Below are positions 21,424-31,900 of a DNA stretch of 64,000 bases, one piece after another. The translations under genes were made by a program, and so were the position numbers. The stretch's first letter is position 1; each line of letters opens with the position of its first letter. The stretch spans positions 23,725,001 to 23,789,000 of the forward strand of contig JAWZYU010000007.1 in NCBI GenBank assembly GCA_038380435.1. Direction: 5' to 3'. Origin of the DNA: Ryuthela nishihirai. Taxonomy: Eukaryota > Arthropoda > Arachnida > Araneae > Heptathelidae. Below the pieces are notes generated by a model. The model was not told the DNA's origin. It did no database searches and saw only the letters and a list, made by a program, of their open reading frames with translations.

Positions 21424-21812
21424 GATCTTTCTTTGAGTTATTTTATCTCTGAGCGACACTTTTTTTTTCACACACCGGGCTAAATGCCAGGCCACGAGGA
21501 CCCCAAATGCTGAGAGAAGGTTGAGGAAAGGGAACTCATTAGATAGCTTTTAGAAGAGAGATAGAAGCATACTGTCAAGCACATCTAGCGTGTTTTTTTA
21601 ACCTGCACATGGGGTCACGTCGACTCCATGTGCATGGAGGTCTTTATATCGATGGGCGGCGGCCTTTCCAAAACCATCGGTATCCCCTTTATGACTGAAG
21701 GCAGGGTGGGGATTTAACGGATATAAATCTCAATGCTGGCACAGGTGGGACTCGAACCTAGGAACTACAGATTACGAGTCTAGCGCGCTACAGACTGAGC
21801 CAACCCCGCCTC
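21424..21812 (-). mobile_element. Old SINE-A, full length
   Basis: A diverged copy with tail side, body and head all present. The head retains GGGACTCGAACCTAGGAACTA on this strand. Many substitutions, no clear TSD. Confidence 0.85.
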
Positions 21813-21965
21813 ATAAGTTTCATGAATTATGATAGTTTGTATTTAAATTTGAAGGCAATTTAAAGGTACCAGTAAAATGTCACTGATGATAAATTGTAGA
21901 TTTCGACTACATCTATTTAAATCTCGATATTTCTCTTCTAAATCTTACACAACAAGGCACTTAGG

Positions 21966-22325
21966 CAACGCTAGAGTTCTTGAATATTGGACTCCCTATG
22001 AAATTCTAACTCTATAGTTTTTCAATATTGGTCTCCCTATGAAATTCTAACTCTAGAGTTCTTGAATATTGGACTCCCTATGAAATTCTAACTCTAAAGT
22101 TCTTGAATATTGGACTTCCCGGAATTTGATTTGCCGAGTGGCAATTTTTCAAGCTTAAAAAAAAAAGCGTAACGGTGACCAAAACTAAGAAATTCTAACT
22201 CTATAGTTCTTGAATATCGGACTCCCTATGAAATTCTAACTCTATAGTTCCTGAATATCGGACTCCCTATGAAATTCTAACTCTATAGTTCTTGAATATT
22301 GGACTCCCTGTGAAATTCTAAGAAA
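21966..22325 (+). repeat. 41-bp tandem repeat, interrupted
   Basis: Seven or so units contain GAAATTCTAACTCTATAGTT and GAATATTGGACTCCCTAT. They split into two blocks around a roughly 75-bp spacer at about 22108-22185. A part of the spacer (TTTTCAAGCTTAAAAAAAAA, then GACCAAAACTAAGAAA) recurs at 23018-23080. The sequence is unrelated to the 41-bp array at 27443. Confidence 0.9.
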
Positions 22326-23124
22326 GAAAAAAAATTAGAAGTTTAAGAAACAGTATTTTTATTTTTGCGTAGGGTTCTTTTTAATCCATTTGTTGTTTTA
22401 TTACACATAATAATATGCCTTAACAGCAATAAATAAAAATATATCATACCTTAATCAAATTATTTTCGTTCGCCACATTTTTTTAAATATTGAATTCTCG
22501 AGGAATTTTGCACCAAAAAAGAATATTTTTGTTTTGGCTTATATACATTTTTCTCACGGAATGATATAACGTACCCTGCTATTTCATTACTTTATTCAGG
22601 TCGAATAAAGACTTAAAAAAGTACTTCTTTACAGATTTCGAAGGAACAAAACCTTTATTTCTCATAATAATAATAATTTTTATTTCCATTTTATTTTGCA
22701 GTGAAAAGATGTTATGTAATACAATTCAGATAAAACAGAAAAAAGAACGTTCAGTTAACACATTGAACTTAACACGCATTCCCAGAACAAAATGGCAATG
22801 GCTTTGCTGTTGTCCACGGTTGCACGAATCTATATTTGTTATTTTACATTGTCTGGAGTGGCGGACAAGGATTGGCAGCTGTTACAGTCGTTAGTGAGAT
22901 GCTTGATGGAGCAACCAAACATGCATGACGCGCTTCTGTTGATTTCCTTATAAAAAAAAATATTGAACTTGAGATCTTTTCAAATCGACACTCTTACCAC
23001 TTTAGCAATTGTAAATCATTTTCAAGCTTAAAAAAAAACGGAGTTTTAAAACGCGTAATGATGACCAAAACTAAGAAAAGCTTACTTCAAAATATCACGA
23101 ATATAAGAGGGGTTAATATTTTAC
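22326..23124. other. Unassigned AT-rich sequence
   Basis: Contains the spacer-like sequence at 23018-23080. Otherwise no feature recognised. Confidence 0.5.
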
Positions 23125-23340
23125 ACGCCGTCCCGTGGCCGAGTGGTTAGCACGCTTGGCTTGTGATCTACGGGACCTGAGTTTGAGTCCCGGGTAAGGC
23201 ATGGATGTATGTGTCGATTTTCTGCTGAGGTCCTGCCATCCTCTCAGACCTTCTACTATGGCATATAAACTGGCAGGCAGGACACGCTCCTGTCGGACCT
23301 CTGTGGCAAGCAGCTGCTTGAGAGGGTATTTATTTATTAT
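23125..23340 (+). mobile_element. SINE-B, full length, reference copy
   Basis: A 216-bp copy with the exact 10-bp TSD AATATTTTAC at 23115-23124 and 23341-23350. Head CCGTCCCGTGGCCGAGTGG; B box region GAGTTTGAGTCCC; tail GGGTATTTATTTATTAT. The body has a short insertion duplicating GGCAGGCAGGA. Confidence 0.93.
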
Positions 23341-23492
23341 AATATTTTACCCAATGGGTGCGTCATTGCTACGCCCAGCCGCCCTCTGGCGGTCTGTGGT
23401 TCTGATCAATATTGTTCTGACGGAGTCGCCTCGTGCTGCCGTAGAAAAGAAAAAGCCGTCCCGTGGCCGAGTGGTTAGCGTACAGTCGCTCA

Positions 23493-23738
23493 AAAAAGTA
23501 ATCACTACGGTTGATTACAGAATTCAGAAAAAATATCTGGCAAAGATTTTTTTTTAGAAATTAGTGATCTGGCAACCTTCGTGTCACGTGATTACAGAAT
23601 TCAGGAAAAATATCTGGAGTGTGTACAGCAACTGTACACGCTCCAGTTACCGTTCACAGCAAACTGGAGCGTGTGCAGTTACTGCACATGCTCCAGTTTG
23701 CTGTGAACTGCTTGACGTCTCCTTTTTGAGCGACTGTA
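23493..23738. mobile_element. Tc1/mariner-like MITE
   Basis: Ends CAGTCGCTCAAAAAAGTAA and (reverse) CAGTCGCTCAAAAAGGAG, with TA on each outer side. It is 246 bp, non-coding, and inserted in SINE-B. The right half is filled by two consecutive hairpins. Confidence 0.8.
23614..23708. repeat. Double hairpin in MITE
   Basis: Hairpin 1 (23614-23646) has 15-bp arms, CTGGAGTGTGTACAG with one G-T, and a CAA loop. Hairpin 2 (23652-23708) has 27-bp arms with one mismatch and a TTA loop. The inner stem sequence CTGGAGYGTG is shared, so hairpin 2 looks like an extended relative of hairpin 1. Confidence 0.95.
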
Positions 23739-23947
23739 CCTGGCTACTACTGGTCAAAGGGACCTGGGTTCGAGTTCTGGGTAAGGCATTGTTGTTCGTG
23801 TTGTCTTTCTGCTGAGGTCCCGCCATCCTCACAGACCTACTATGACGTATTAAGTGGCAAACAGCTGCTTGAGGGGGTATTTATTTTTAATTTCATTTTA
23901 ACATTTTGCTTGTTTTTCACCATTACTGCGAATGCCCCTGATTGCTT

Positions 23948-24945
23948 AGGCTGGATTGTTTTAAATCTGAATGGCGCATCTTTTGCATATAATGGGCCAT
24001 GTGCAATGGGTAAATGGCCAGTTCACATTGGATAGAGAATCCACTAGATAGCTGTTATGAGACAGATGGAGGCTGTAAAGACTATTCAGAACTGCACATG
24101 ACTTTACTGAATAAGGGGTCTGAACGTCCCATCCGTAAGACGGCATCCTTTCCAAGTCCCTTGACGTCTCCTTTTTCAATACGGGTTAGCGGAGAAAATC
24201 TCAAAACTGACGCAATGGGAATTCGAGATGGATTGGATTGTTTTGTTTTACCTCTGAGCGGCACTTTTTTGCATACCATGGGCTAAATGGCAAGGCCACA
24301 AGGACCCCGAAGGCTCAGAGAAGGTTTGGGGGAGGAGACCCACTGGAACAGCTGTTGGGAGACAGATGGTAGCCTCCCGTCAAGGCCATCCAGCGTGTTC
24401 TTTAACGTGCACAGGGTATGGCTCTCCCGCACACGGGGCCACGGCTTAACGTCCCATCCGACGGACGATGGCCTTTCCAAGCCCATCGGTGTCCCCTACT
24501 GACCGTGGGCAGGGCGGGGAATTTTGCGGAGATAAATCTCAACGCTGACCCAGCTGGGACTCGAACCTGGGAACTACAGATTACGAGCTATCGACTGAGC
24601 CATCCCCGCCCCTAAAATGGAGAGAAAACGTTTATAGCGTAACTGCATCCATCTTGCATCCATCCACCCTATTTCACTCTCAGATCACTTGCGCATCTCT
24701 CTTTATTTTTTTTGTCAGATCTGGGTTTGGATCGAGAACGAATAGATATTCTAATGCCTTTGTCAAGGTTTTTGAATTGTGTCCATTCTTGCTTCACGTC
24801 ATTAAACCCTAGACTTACCCAGCTGGGACTCGAACCTGGGAACTACAGATTGCGAGCCTGGCGCGCTACCGACTGAGCCACCCCCGCCCAATTCGAGATG
24901 GATACATTAAATTACTACTCTGGTGTGCTACCTTGATACATCAGG
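23948..24945 (-). mobile_element. Old SINE-A, split by a composite insertion
   Basis: Diverged tail and body at 23948-24233. Head remnants continue after 24903 (ACTCTGGTGTGCTACC). The break holds the composite unit 24234-24889. Confidence 0.75.
24234..24889 (-). mobile_element. Composite SINE-A insertion: head, foreign DNA, SINE-A
   Basis: One 14-bp TSD, AATTCGAGATGGAT (24220-24233 and 24890-24903), brackets the whole unit. Read on the reverse strand it is a SINE-A tRNA-like head (24889-24810), about 200 bp of unrelated sequence (24809-24613), then a nearly complete SINE-A (24612-24234). This is the order expected if one transcript, started at the first head, ran through foreign sequence into a second SINE-A and was retrotransposed as a unit. 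Confidence 0.8.
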
Positions 24946-25230
24946 CCTGGACACGGCAGTAACAGAGGAATTAATTTTAAACTACATTTAATTTTATCTT
25001 CATCTCTGAAAATTCTACTGGTTGTTATTTTTTTTAATGGCGGAAATAATTTTAAAATATTCTTAAATATTTCAATAAAGACATAACGGCAATGAATAAA
25101 TTATTCAATTTTACGTGGTTTAAAAATAAATGGCTTTTAGTTAAAGTTTAAACAAATTAAATCATTAAAATTTTTATGCCTTTTTAACAAAATTTTTTCC
25201 CCTCCTTTTGCTCAACCGCTGTCCAGGCCT
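24944..25230. mobile_element. Short TIR element
   Basis: AGGCCTGGACACGGCAG near 24946 faces CGCTGTCCAGGCCT ending near 25229. The flanking octamers GATACATC and AGTGCATC match 5 of 8, all differences being transitions. The interior is AT-rich and non-coding. Superfamily uncertain. 25231-25548 shows only a 28-bp repeated segment near 25257-25310 (TTTGGGGAGCAAATTGAAAT). Confidence 0.5.
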
Positions 25231-25559
25231 AGTGCATCAAGCTGACCTTGTCCCATTGGGGAGCAAATTGAAATTTTCACATTTGGGGAGCAAATTGAAA
25301 TATTACAAATTTAATCATTTGGTGGAATCGTTCGTCAAAAATCCAATGACAATTTTTGTATGTAAATAGGCAGAAACAGCGTTATCAATGCAATATTCAA
25401 TAGTAGAGAACCACAGGAAATGTCCTGTATCAAGAATACCACTTCACATCTTACCATCTTGAGAGATCCTGGGTTGATATTTTCCCCTCACAACAGCAGA
25501 ACTAATTTTTTTTTTCAGCTAATTTTCAAGTGTTCGATGTTTACAAGTCATTTCGTGTG

Positions 25560-25876
25560 GAAACTGGGTCAGCGTTGAGATTTATCTCAGCAAAACTTCC
25601 TGCCCTGCGGTCAGTAGGGGACACCGATGGGCTTGGAAAGGCCGCCGTCCGTCGGATGGGACGTTAAGCCGTGGCCCCGTGTGCGGGAGAGCCATACCCT
25701 GTGCACGTTAAAGAACACGCCGGATGGCCTTGACGGGAGATTACCATCTGTCTCCCAACAGCTGTTCCAGTGGGTCCCCTCCCCCAACCTTCTCTGAGCC
25801 TTCGGGGTCCATGTGACCTGGCCATTTAGCCCATGGTGTGCAAAAAAGTGCAGCTGAGTGGTAAAACAACCCAACC
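25560..25876 (+). mobile_element. SINE-A, truncated in head
   Basis: Starts at AACTGGGTCAGCG and ends CAACCCAAC. TSD CATTTCGTGTG / CATTTCATGTG (25549-25559 and 25877-25887), one mismatch. Confidence 0.92.
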
Positions 25877-26052
25877 CATTTCATGTGATTCTCTACTATT
25901 GAATTCTCAATGGCCTCTCTGTAATTCAGGATCTTCCAACCCATACATACTGAAGGGCCGCTAGGAAAAAAAATCTATATTCTTAAAAAAGCCGAAAGGA
26001 AATTCTGTACTTAGAAACGAAAGCATAGATTTCTAATGGGTAAAATAAAAAA

Positions 26053-26108
26053 ATACCCCTTAAGCAGCTGCTTGCCACAGAGGTCTGACAGGAGCCTCTC
26101 AGTTTATG
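26053..26108 (-). mobile_element. SINE-B tail fragment
   Basis: ATACCCCTTAAGCAGCTGCT and on to CCTCTCAGTTTATG, reverse orientation. Head and most of the body are missing. Confidence 0.8.
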
Positions 26109-26399
26109 AATTGCAAAAAAAAAGAAACTATATTCAAAACGAATCAAGAAGATATCTTGATTAAAAAAATATATACACAAAATTTTTAATGAGTGCTATG
26201 AATTGGTAAAATCGTCTAGTATGCACCTAAAAATGCTTGGTCGAAATATCGGAAGAAATGAGTAAAATTTAATACATTGATTATTTGTTTCATTTGTCGC
26301 ATGTTCTTTCGAAATGAGCTTCGGATTGGACTGCCTTTATTAATTGATTGTTAAATTCTACTTTAAATCTCTTTATTCGGGTGCTCCGTCATCTACATC

Positions 26400-26662
26400 A
26401 GTGTTCGGCAAACGGTGTACCGTGGTACACTGTTGTGGAGTGGCAGCAATTTAGGTGTGACAAGAAAATGCTCAAAAATGTCTTCCATACATCATCACTA
26501 ATGTATGGAAGAAAGGTCTAATAGGAGCCTGTCAGTCTATATCCCACAATAGAAGGTCTGTGGGGATGGCAGGACCTCATCAAAAGAAACATGAACATCC
26601 ATGCCTTACTCGAAGCTAGAACTCAGGTTCCTTAGATCAGTAGACAAGCGTGCTAACCACAA
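26400..26662. mobile_element. hAT-like terminus followed by SINE-B
   Basis: CAGTGTTCGGCAAACGGTG at 26400 has the look of a hAT terminus, but no matching right end was found. 26484-26512 is a small hairpin (CTTCCATACAT / ATGTATGGAAG). 26512-26662 is a reverse SINE-B lacking its 3' tail. Confidence 0.55.
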
Positions 26663-26944
26663 CTCATATATCAAGAAAAGAACATTTCTGTCACCATGAT
26701 ATAACGATTTTATTTTTATTTTATCATTTTCATTTTTTGACCCATTTGTTGCCTAGTTCCGGTGAAGACTATTCATTCATCTTGGGTTCAGTATTGACAA
26801 ATAATGCACACTGAAAATACAATTTATTGTATACAGCTCACCCATCCAGAAACCTGCCCTACTCCACCACAATAATCACTGAATCTGGCGGTTGTGCCAC
26901 ATTCAGGGGCGAAAGATTTAAGGTCACATTGTGGAACTTAATTG

Positions 26945-27025
26945 TCATCTGATGTGTGGTTTAACGGTAGAGCATTCTGGCATGTATCTGGAGAGTTGCG
27001 GGTTCGATTCCCACCGTGTCAGCAA
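26945..27025 (+). repeat. tRNA-like sequence (SINE-C head)
   Basis: GTGTGGTTTAACGGTAGAGC (A-box region) and GCGGGTTCGATTCCC (B box) lie at tRNA spacing, but the anticodon stem does not pair well. Related sequence occurs at 55527-55585 (reverse) and 59185-59235 (plus), so it is a repeat rather than a functional tRNA gene. Confidence 0.6.
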
Positions 27026-27045
27026 TGAATTTTTTTACATATATG

Positions 27046-27131
27046 TGGGAAACTGATAGCCATGAACGGGTGTAAGCGGTCACGACATACTCGTTGACCA
27101 CTTGCATCTCTCCATAGCTATCAGTTTCCCA
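27046..27131. repeat. Inverted repeat in Tc1-like element
   Basis: GTGGGAAACTGATAGC at 27046-27061 is answered by its perfect reverse complement at about 27116-27131. It lies at the junction between the tRNA-like sequence and the transposase remnant. Confidence 0.85.
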
Positions 27132-27139
27132 CAGCAGGA

Positions 27140-27475
27140 TACCTTCTTGCAGCAAGACAACACCTGTCTCATCGCTCCCGTTTGGCGAAGGACTGGTTCG
27201 AAGAGCATTCCAGTGAGTACGCAACCCTACAATAACCTTCTCAGTCTCCATATTTGAAACCCTATTGAGCATTTGCGAGTGGAGAGATGCATTCGCTCCC
27301 AAAACCAACCACCAGCAAGTCTCAGCCGATGTCTGTCCTGGAATTACCGATGTCTGTCCTGGAATCATGGAACACACAATACACCACAATACTACCTGAA
27401 AATTTCCAACAATTGGTAGAGTACATGCCACAACGTGTTGCTGCTGTTGTGAGGGCGAAAGGTGGATGCTCATGT
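27140..27475 (+). pseudogene. Tc1-like transposase C-terminal remnant
   Basis: Across frames the plus strand gives LLQQDNT, FEEHSSEYATL, SQSPYL, NPIEHL and finally NFQQLVEYMPQRVAAVVRAK. This is the order of the DDE-domain second half and C-terminus in Tc1 family transposases (a QQDN motif, the NPIEHLW region, the SMPRRV..VI.A.GG ending). Stops and frameshifts are present. The final codons run straight into the minisatellite. A reverse ORF over this region is a shadow. Confidence 0.8.
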
Positions 27476-30319
27476 TATTATACGCTGTTGTGAGGACGAA
27501 AGGTGGATGCTCATGTTATTACACGCTGTTGTGAGGGCAAAAGGTGGATGCTCATGTTATTACACGCTGTTGTGAGGGCGAAAGGTGGATGCTCATGTTA
27601 TTATACGCAGTTGTGAGGGCGAAAGGTGGAGGCTCATGTTATTATACGCTGTTGTGAGGGCGAAAGGTGGATGCTCATGTTATTATACGCTGTTATGAGG
27701 GAGAAAGGTGGATGCTCATGTTATTACGCTGTTGTGAGGGCGAAAGGTGGATGCTCATGTTATTATACGCTGTTGTGAGGGCGAAAGGTGGAGGCTCATG
27801 TTATTATACGCTGTTGTGAGGGCGAAACGTGGAGGCTCATGTTATTATACGCTGTTGTGAGGGCGAAAGGTGGAGGCTCATGATATTATACGCTGTTGTG
27901 AGGGCGAAAGGTGGAGGCTCATGTTATTATACGCTGTTGGGAGGGCGAAAGGTGGATGCTCATGTTATTATACGCTGTTGTGAGGGAGAAAGGTGGATGC
28001 TCATGTTATTACGCTGTTCTGAGGGCGAAAGGTGGATGCTCGTGTTATTATACGCTGTTGTGAGGGCGAAAGGTGGATGCTCATGTTATTATACGCTGTT
28101 GTGAGGGCGAAACGTGGAGGCTCATGTTATTATACGCTGTTGTGAGGGCGAAAGGTGGATGCTCATGTTATTATACGCTGTTGTGAGGGCGAAAGGTGGA
28201 GGCTCATGTTATTATACGCTGTTGTGAGGGGCGAAAGGTGGATGCTCATGTTATTATACGCTGTTGGGAGGGCGAAAGGTGGATGCTCGTGTTATTATAC
28301 GCTGTTGGGAGGGCGAAAGGTGGATGCTCGTGTTATTATACACTGTTGTGAGGGCGGAAGGTGGATGCTCGTGTTATTATACGCTGTTGTGATGGCGAAA
28401 GGTGGATGCTCGTGTTATTATACGCTGTTGTGAGGGCGGAAGGTGGATGCTCGTGTTATTATACGCTGTTGTGAGGGCGAAAGGTGGATGCTCCTGTTAT
28501 TATTCGCTGTTGTGAGGGCGAAAGGTGGAGGCTCATGTTATTATACGCTGTTGTGAGGGCGAAAGGTGGAGGCTCATGTTATTATATGCTGTTGTGAGGG
28601 CGAAAGGTGGAGGCTCATGTTATTATACACTGTTGTGAGGGTGAAAGGTGGATGCTCATGTTATTATACGCTGTTGTGAGGGCGAAAGGTGGATGCTCAT
28701 GTTATTTATGCTGTTGTGAGGGCGAAAGGTGGAGGCTCATGTTATTATACACTGTTGTGAGGGCGAAAGGTGGAGGCTCATGTTATTATACGCTGTTGTG
28801 AGGGCGAAAGGTGGAGGCTCATGTTATTATACGCTGTTGGGAGGGCGAAAGGTGGATGCTCGTGTTATTATACGCTGTTGTGAGGGCGAAAGGTGGATGC
28901 TCCTGTTATTATACACTGTTGTGAGGGCGAAAGGTGCATGCTCATGTTATTATACGCTGTTGTGAGGGCGAAAGGTGGAGGCTCATGTTATTATACGCTG
29001 TTGTGAGGGCGAAAGGTGGATGCTCATGTTATTACGCTGTTGTGAGGGTGAAAGGTGGATGCTCATGTTATTATATGCTGTTGTGAGGGCGAAAGGTGGA
29101 TGCTCGTGTTATTATACGCTGTTGTGAGGGCGAAAGGTGCATGCTCATGTTATTATACGCTGTTGTGAGGGCGAAAGGTGGAGGCTCATGTTATTATACG
29201 CTGTTGTGAGGGCGAAAGGTGGAGGCTCATGTTATTATACGCTGTTGGGAGGGCGAAAGGTGGATGCTCGTGTTATTATACGCTGTTGTGAGGGCGAAAG
29301 GTGGATGCTCCTGTTATTATACACTGTTGTGAGGGCGAAAGGTGCATGCTCATGTTATTATACGCTGTTGTGAGGGCGAAAGGTGGAGGCTCATGTTATT
29401 ATACGCTGTTGGGAGGGCGAAAGGTGGATGCTCGTGTTATTGTACGCTGTTGGCAGGGCGAAAGGTCGATGCTCGTGTTATTATATGCTGTTGTGAGGGC
29501 GAAAGGTGGATGCTCGTGTTATTATACGCTGTTGTGAGGGCGAAAGGTGCATGCTCATGTTATTATACGCTGTTGTGAGGGCGAAAGGTGGAGGCTCATG
29601 TTATTATACGCTGTTGTGAGGGCGAAAGGTGGAGGCTCATGTTATTATACGCTGTTGTGAGGGCGAAAGGTGGATGCTCATGTTATTACGCTGTTGTGAG
29701 GGTGAAAGGTGGATGCTCATGTTATTATATGCTGTTGTGAGGGCGAAAGGTGGAGGCTCATGTTATTATACGCTGTTGTGAGGGCAAAAGGTGTATGCTC
29801 ATGTTATTATACGCTGTTGTGAGGACGAAAGGTGGATGCTCATGTTATTATACGCTGTTGGGAGGGCGAAAGGTGGATGCTCGTGTTATTGTACGCTGTT
29901 GGGAGGGCGAAAGGTGGATGCTCGTGTTATTATACGCTGTTGTGAGGGCGAAAGGTGGATGCTCGTGTTATTATACGCTGTTGTGAGGAAGAAAGGTGGA
30001 TGCTCGTGTTATTATACGCTGTTGTGAGGGCGAAAGGTGGAGGCTCGTGTTATTATACGCTGTTGTGAGGGCGAAAGGTGGATGCTCGTGTTATTATACG
30101 CTGTTGGGAGGGCGAAAGGTGGATGCTCGTGTTATTATACGCTGTTGTGAGGGCGACGCTGTTGGGAGGGCGAAAGGTGGATGCTCGTGTTATTATACGC
30201 TGTTGGGAGGGCGAAAGGTGGATGCTCGTGTTATTATACTCTGTTGTGAGGGCGAAAGGTGGATGCTCGTGTTATTATACGCTGTTGTGAGGGCGAAAGG
30301 TGAAGGCTCATGTTATTAG
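27443..30319 (+). repeat. 41-bp minisatellite, about 70 units
   Basis: The unit is GCTGTTGTGAGGGCGAAAGG plus TGGATGCTCATGTTATTATAC. Variants include GGAGGCTC, GCATGCTC, CTCGTG and a 3-bp deletion (TTATTACGCTG at 27720, 28010, 29030 and 29685). A block of about 10 units is duplicated with an offset near 408 bp (28729-28965 against 29137-29373). The unit corresponds to the last codons of the flanking transposase (AVVRAKGG..CY). The last unit ends in TAG at 30317-30319, so the array grew inside the gene's 3' end. Confidence 0.95.
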
Positions 30320-30357
30320 GTGGGTGTGTATAATAAATTATCTTTTCAGTGCATGTA

Positions 30358-30783
30358 AGAAAATGTTGAAACCGTAGCCTAGGCAGGATAAAGTCTTATC
30401 ACAGCTACTGTCTTTTTTTTTATCAGTGCCCACGCCATTTCGGACCATTTTATGCCTTACGAATTTTTCCGTACAACTCATTCATAATTCTGTCGTCAAA
30501 CAAATTGTCATAAAGCTGTAATAGAAATTTTTACTTATGATATGACTTTTGCACTCAATTTTATATAATTTTCTTAAATACATATAGTTAAATATTTCCT
30601 TTAAATTAATTTTAATCAATACTCCCATAAGAATGTTATCAACCAGAGGCATACCTACTAGAGATGAATTCTGGCTGAATTTTTGGAGCTCGCGCCCGCC
30701 CAAGTCAGCAGGAGACAGAGCCAGGTCCAAAATCGTTGAGCCCGATTTGAAGGAAAAATTTCTTTGAAGCATCATAACACATT
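30358..30783. other. Unassigned sequence
   Basis: No recognisable gene or repeat. Confidence 0.5.
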
Positions 30784-31222
30784 ATACAGGGTGAATCTGA
30801 AAAAGTGGGCAAAACTTTACGGGGTGGTAGAACGCAGCTATACGAGCAATATTCGTCATAGAATGTATGGTCGGAACGCAAACGGCGAGCCGCTAGGTGG
30901 CGTTGGAAATGGTATAAAAGGGTCGGTCCTTGCACCCAACGGCATTTCTACCGTGGAGTAATTTCTTTGAAGTTGAGCAATTTCTTGAAGTTTGAGCAAT
31001 TTCTTTGAGCATGTACCTCAATTACATTCCTGTTAATAAAATGTTTTCTGAAGTATCTCCTCTCCTTCTTGTGTTCATTCTTTAAATGTGACAGTGGAAA
31101 ACTACCTTTTAACTTCTCACCGCTTGCGTTCCGACCATACATTCTATGACGAATATTGCTCGTATAGCTGCGTTCTACCACCCCGTAAAGTTTTGCCCAC
31201 TTTTTCAGATTCACCCTGTATA
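30784..31222. mobile_element. Long-TIR (foldback) element
   Basis: Near-perfect inverted arms of about 97 bp run from ACAGGGTGAATCTGAAAAAG (30784) to GGTCGGAACGCAA, and back from 31126 to 31222. TATA or TA flanks both ends. The 245-bp centre contains a TATA-box-like GGTATAAAAGGG at about 30910 and repeated TTGAGCAATTTCTT. Open frames read from the arms on both strands are the same sequence twice, not genes. Confidence 0.88.
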
Positions 31223-31419
31223 CAGAAATGTACATTGCCAATCATTTATTTTATTCTTTTATTACATATTAAAATCATTTTATGATAAAATTACAATGTT
31301 AATGCTATTTGGAGCGAAAAGTATTAGAAATATTAGAAATAGTAATAGAAACTAAAAGTTCATGGATAACATCATTATAAACACAATGAGCCATTTATTT
31401 ATTATCTCCTTTTCAAAAA

Positions 31420-31900
31420 AAGATACTGTTTTCCCTTTTTCGCGTGTCTGTCTGTCAGTAGATATTAAACATTTTTGTTTACAGAGATAAATTAAAAATC
31501 TTGTGTTGGATAGATATTGATGATATATTACGATTCGCACTTTTCGGATATAATATAAAGCTATAATTGCGCCCTCTAACGTTGTAAGAAATCGAAAATT
31601 CCAAAAATTTTAACGTATATTGCAAATGATGAATTTATGCTACAAATCTGAAATTTTGGTGATGGAATGTGAAGGTCACGAATTTGCCATCGTCTGCAAC
31701 GAGTTCACCTTTTACGCACAGGGTGGGTAACGCAAGTGTGATTCCTACCCACCCTGTGTTTTTTGGTCACTCCGAGCAACTCTTTCAAGAAATACTTGGA
31801 AAACTCTTTTTTTTAGTTGAATTGCTACTAATGAAACTATTATAATTCGCATTTTTTAAATACTTAGGTAGGTTTAATACATATTATTAGAGATCACTAT
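31420..31900 (+). repeat. Rep300 copy
   Basis: Motifs in order: GTAGATATTAAACATTTTTG, ATATTACGATTCGCAC, GCTATAATTGCGCCCTCTAACG split as two parts, and AATCTGAAATTTTGG. The same order occurs in the array at 41500-42640. 31901-32533 contains sequence like ACACGATTTTGATTTAACA, perhaps the 5' side of the Tigger element that follows. Confidence 0.6.

Larger units (their letters stand above)
23455..23885 (+). mobile_element. SINE-B split by a TA-targeting MITE
   Basis: The head at 23455-23492 ends at GTTAGCG and resumes at about 23739 with CTGGCTACTACTGG, the expected continuation. The tail ends CTTGAGGGGGTATTTATTTT. Confidence 0.85.
26804..30355 (+). mobile_element. Tc1-like element carrying a giant minisatellite
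   Basis: The left end ATGCACACTGAAAATACAAT and the reversed right end CATGCACTGAAAAGATAATT are clearly related TIRs of about 35 bp, with TA outside each (26802-26803 and 30356-30357). Inside are a tRNA-like stretch, a broken transposase C-terminus and 2.9 kb of 41-bp tandem repeats, ending at the transposase stop codon and a short 3' region. The first two thirds of the transposase are missing. Confidence 0.85.

Noticed and set aside
26961..27473. 170-codon reverse ORF
   Set aside because: Shadow of the plus-strand Tc1 transposase remnant, which carries the recognisable motifs.
27829..30319. Many 60-107-codon ORFs with CCEGERWMLMLLYAVV-type repeats
   Set aside because: Artefact of the 41-bp minisatellite (41 is not a multiple of 3); all end at the same repeat-phase stop.
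27443..30319. CRISPR-like array
   Set aside because: Regular period, but there are no unique spacers: units are head-to-tail and the setting is a eukaryotic transposon.
30764..31241. Two ORFs sharing WAKLYGVVERSYTSNIRHRM on opposite strands
   Set aside because: They are the two arms of the long-TIR element read outward-in, identical by palindromy.
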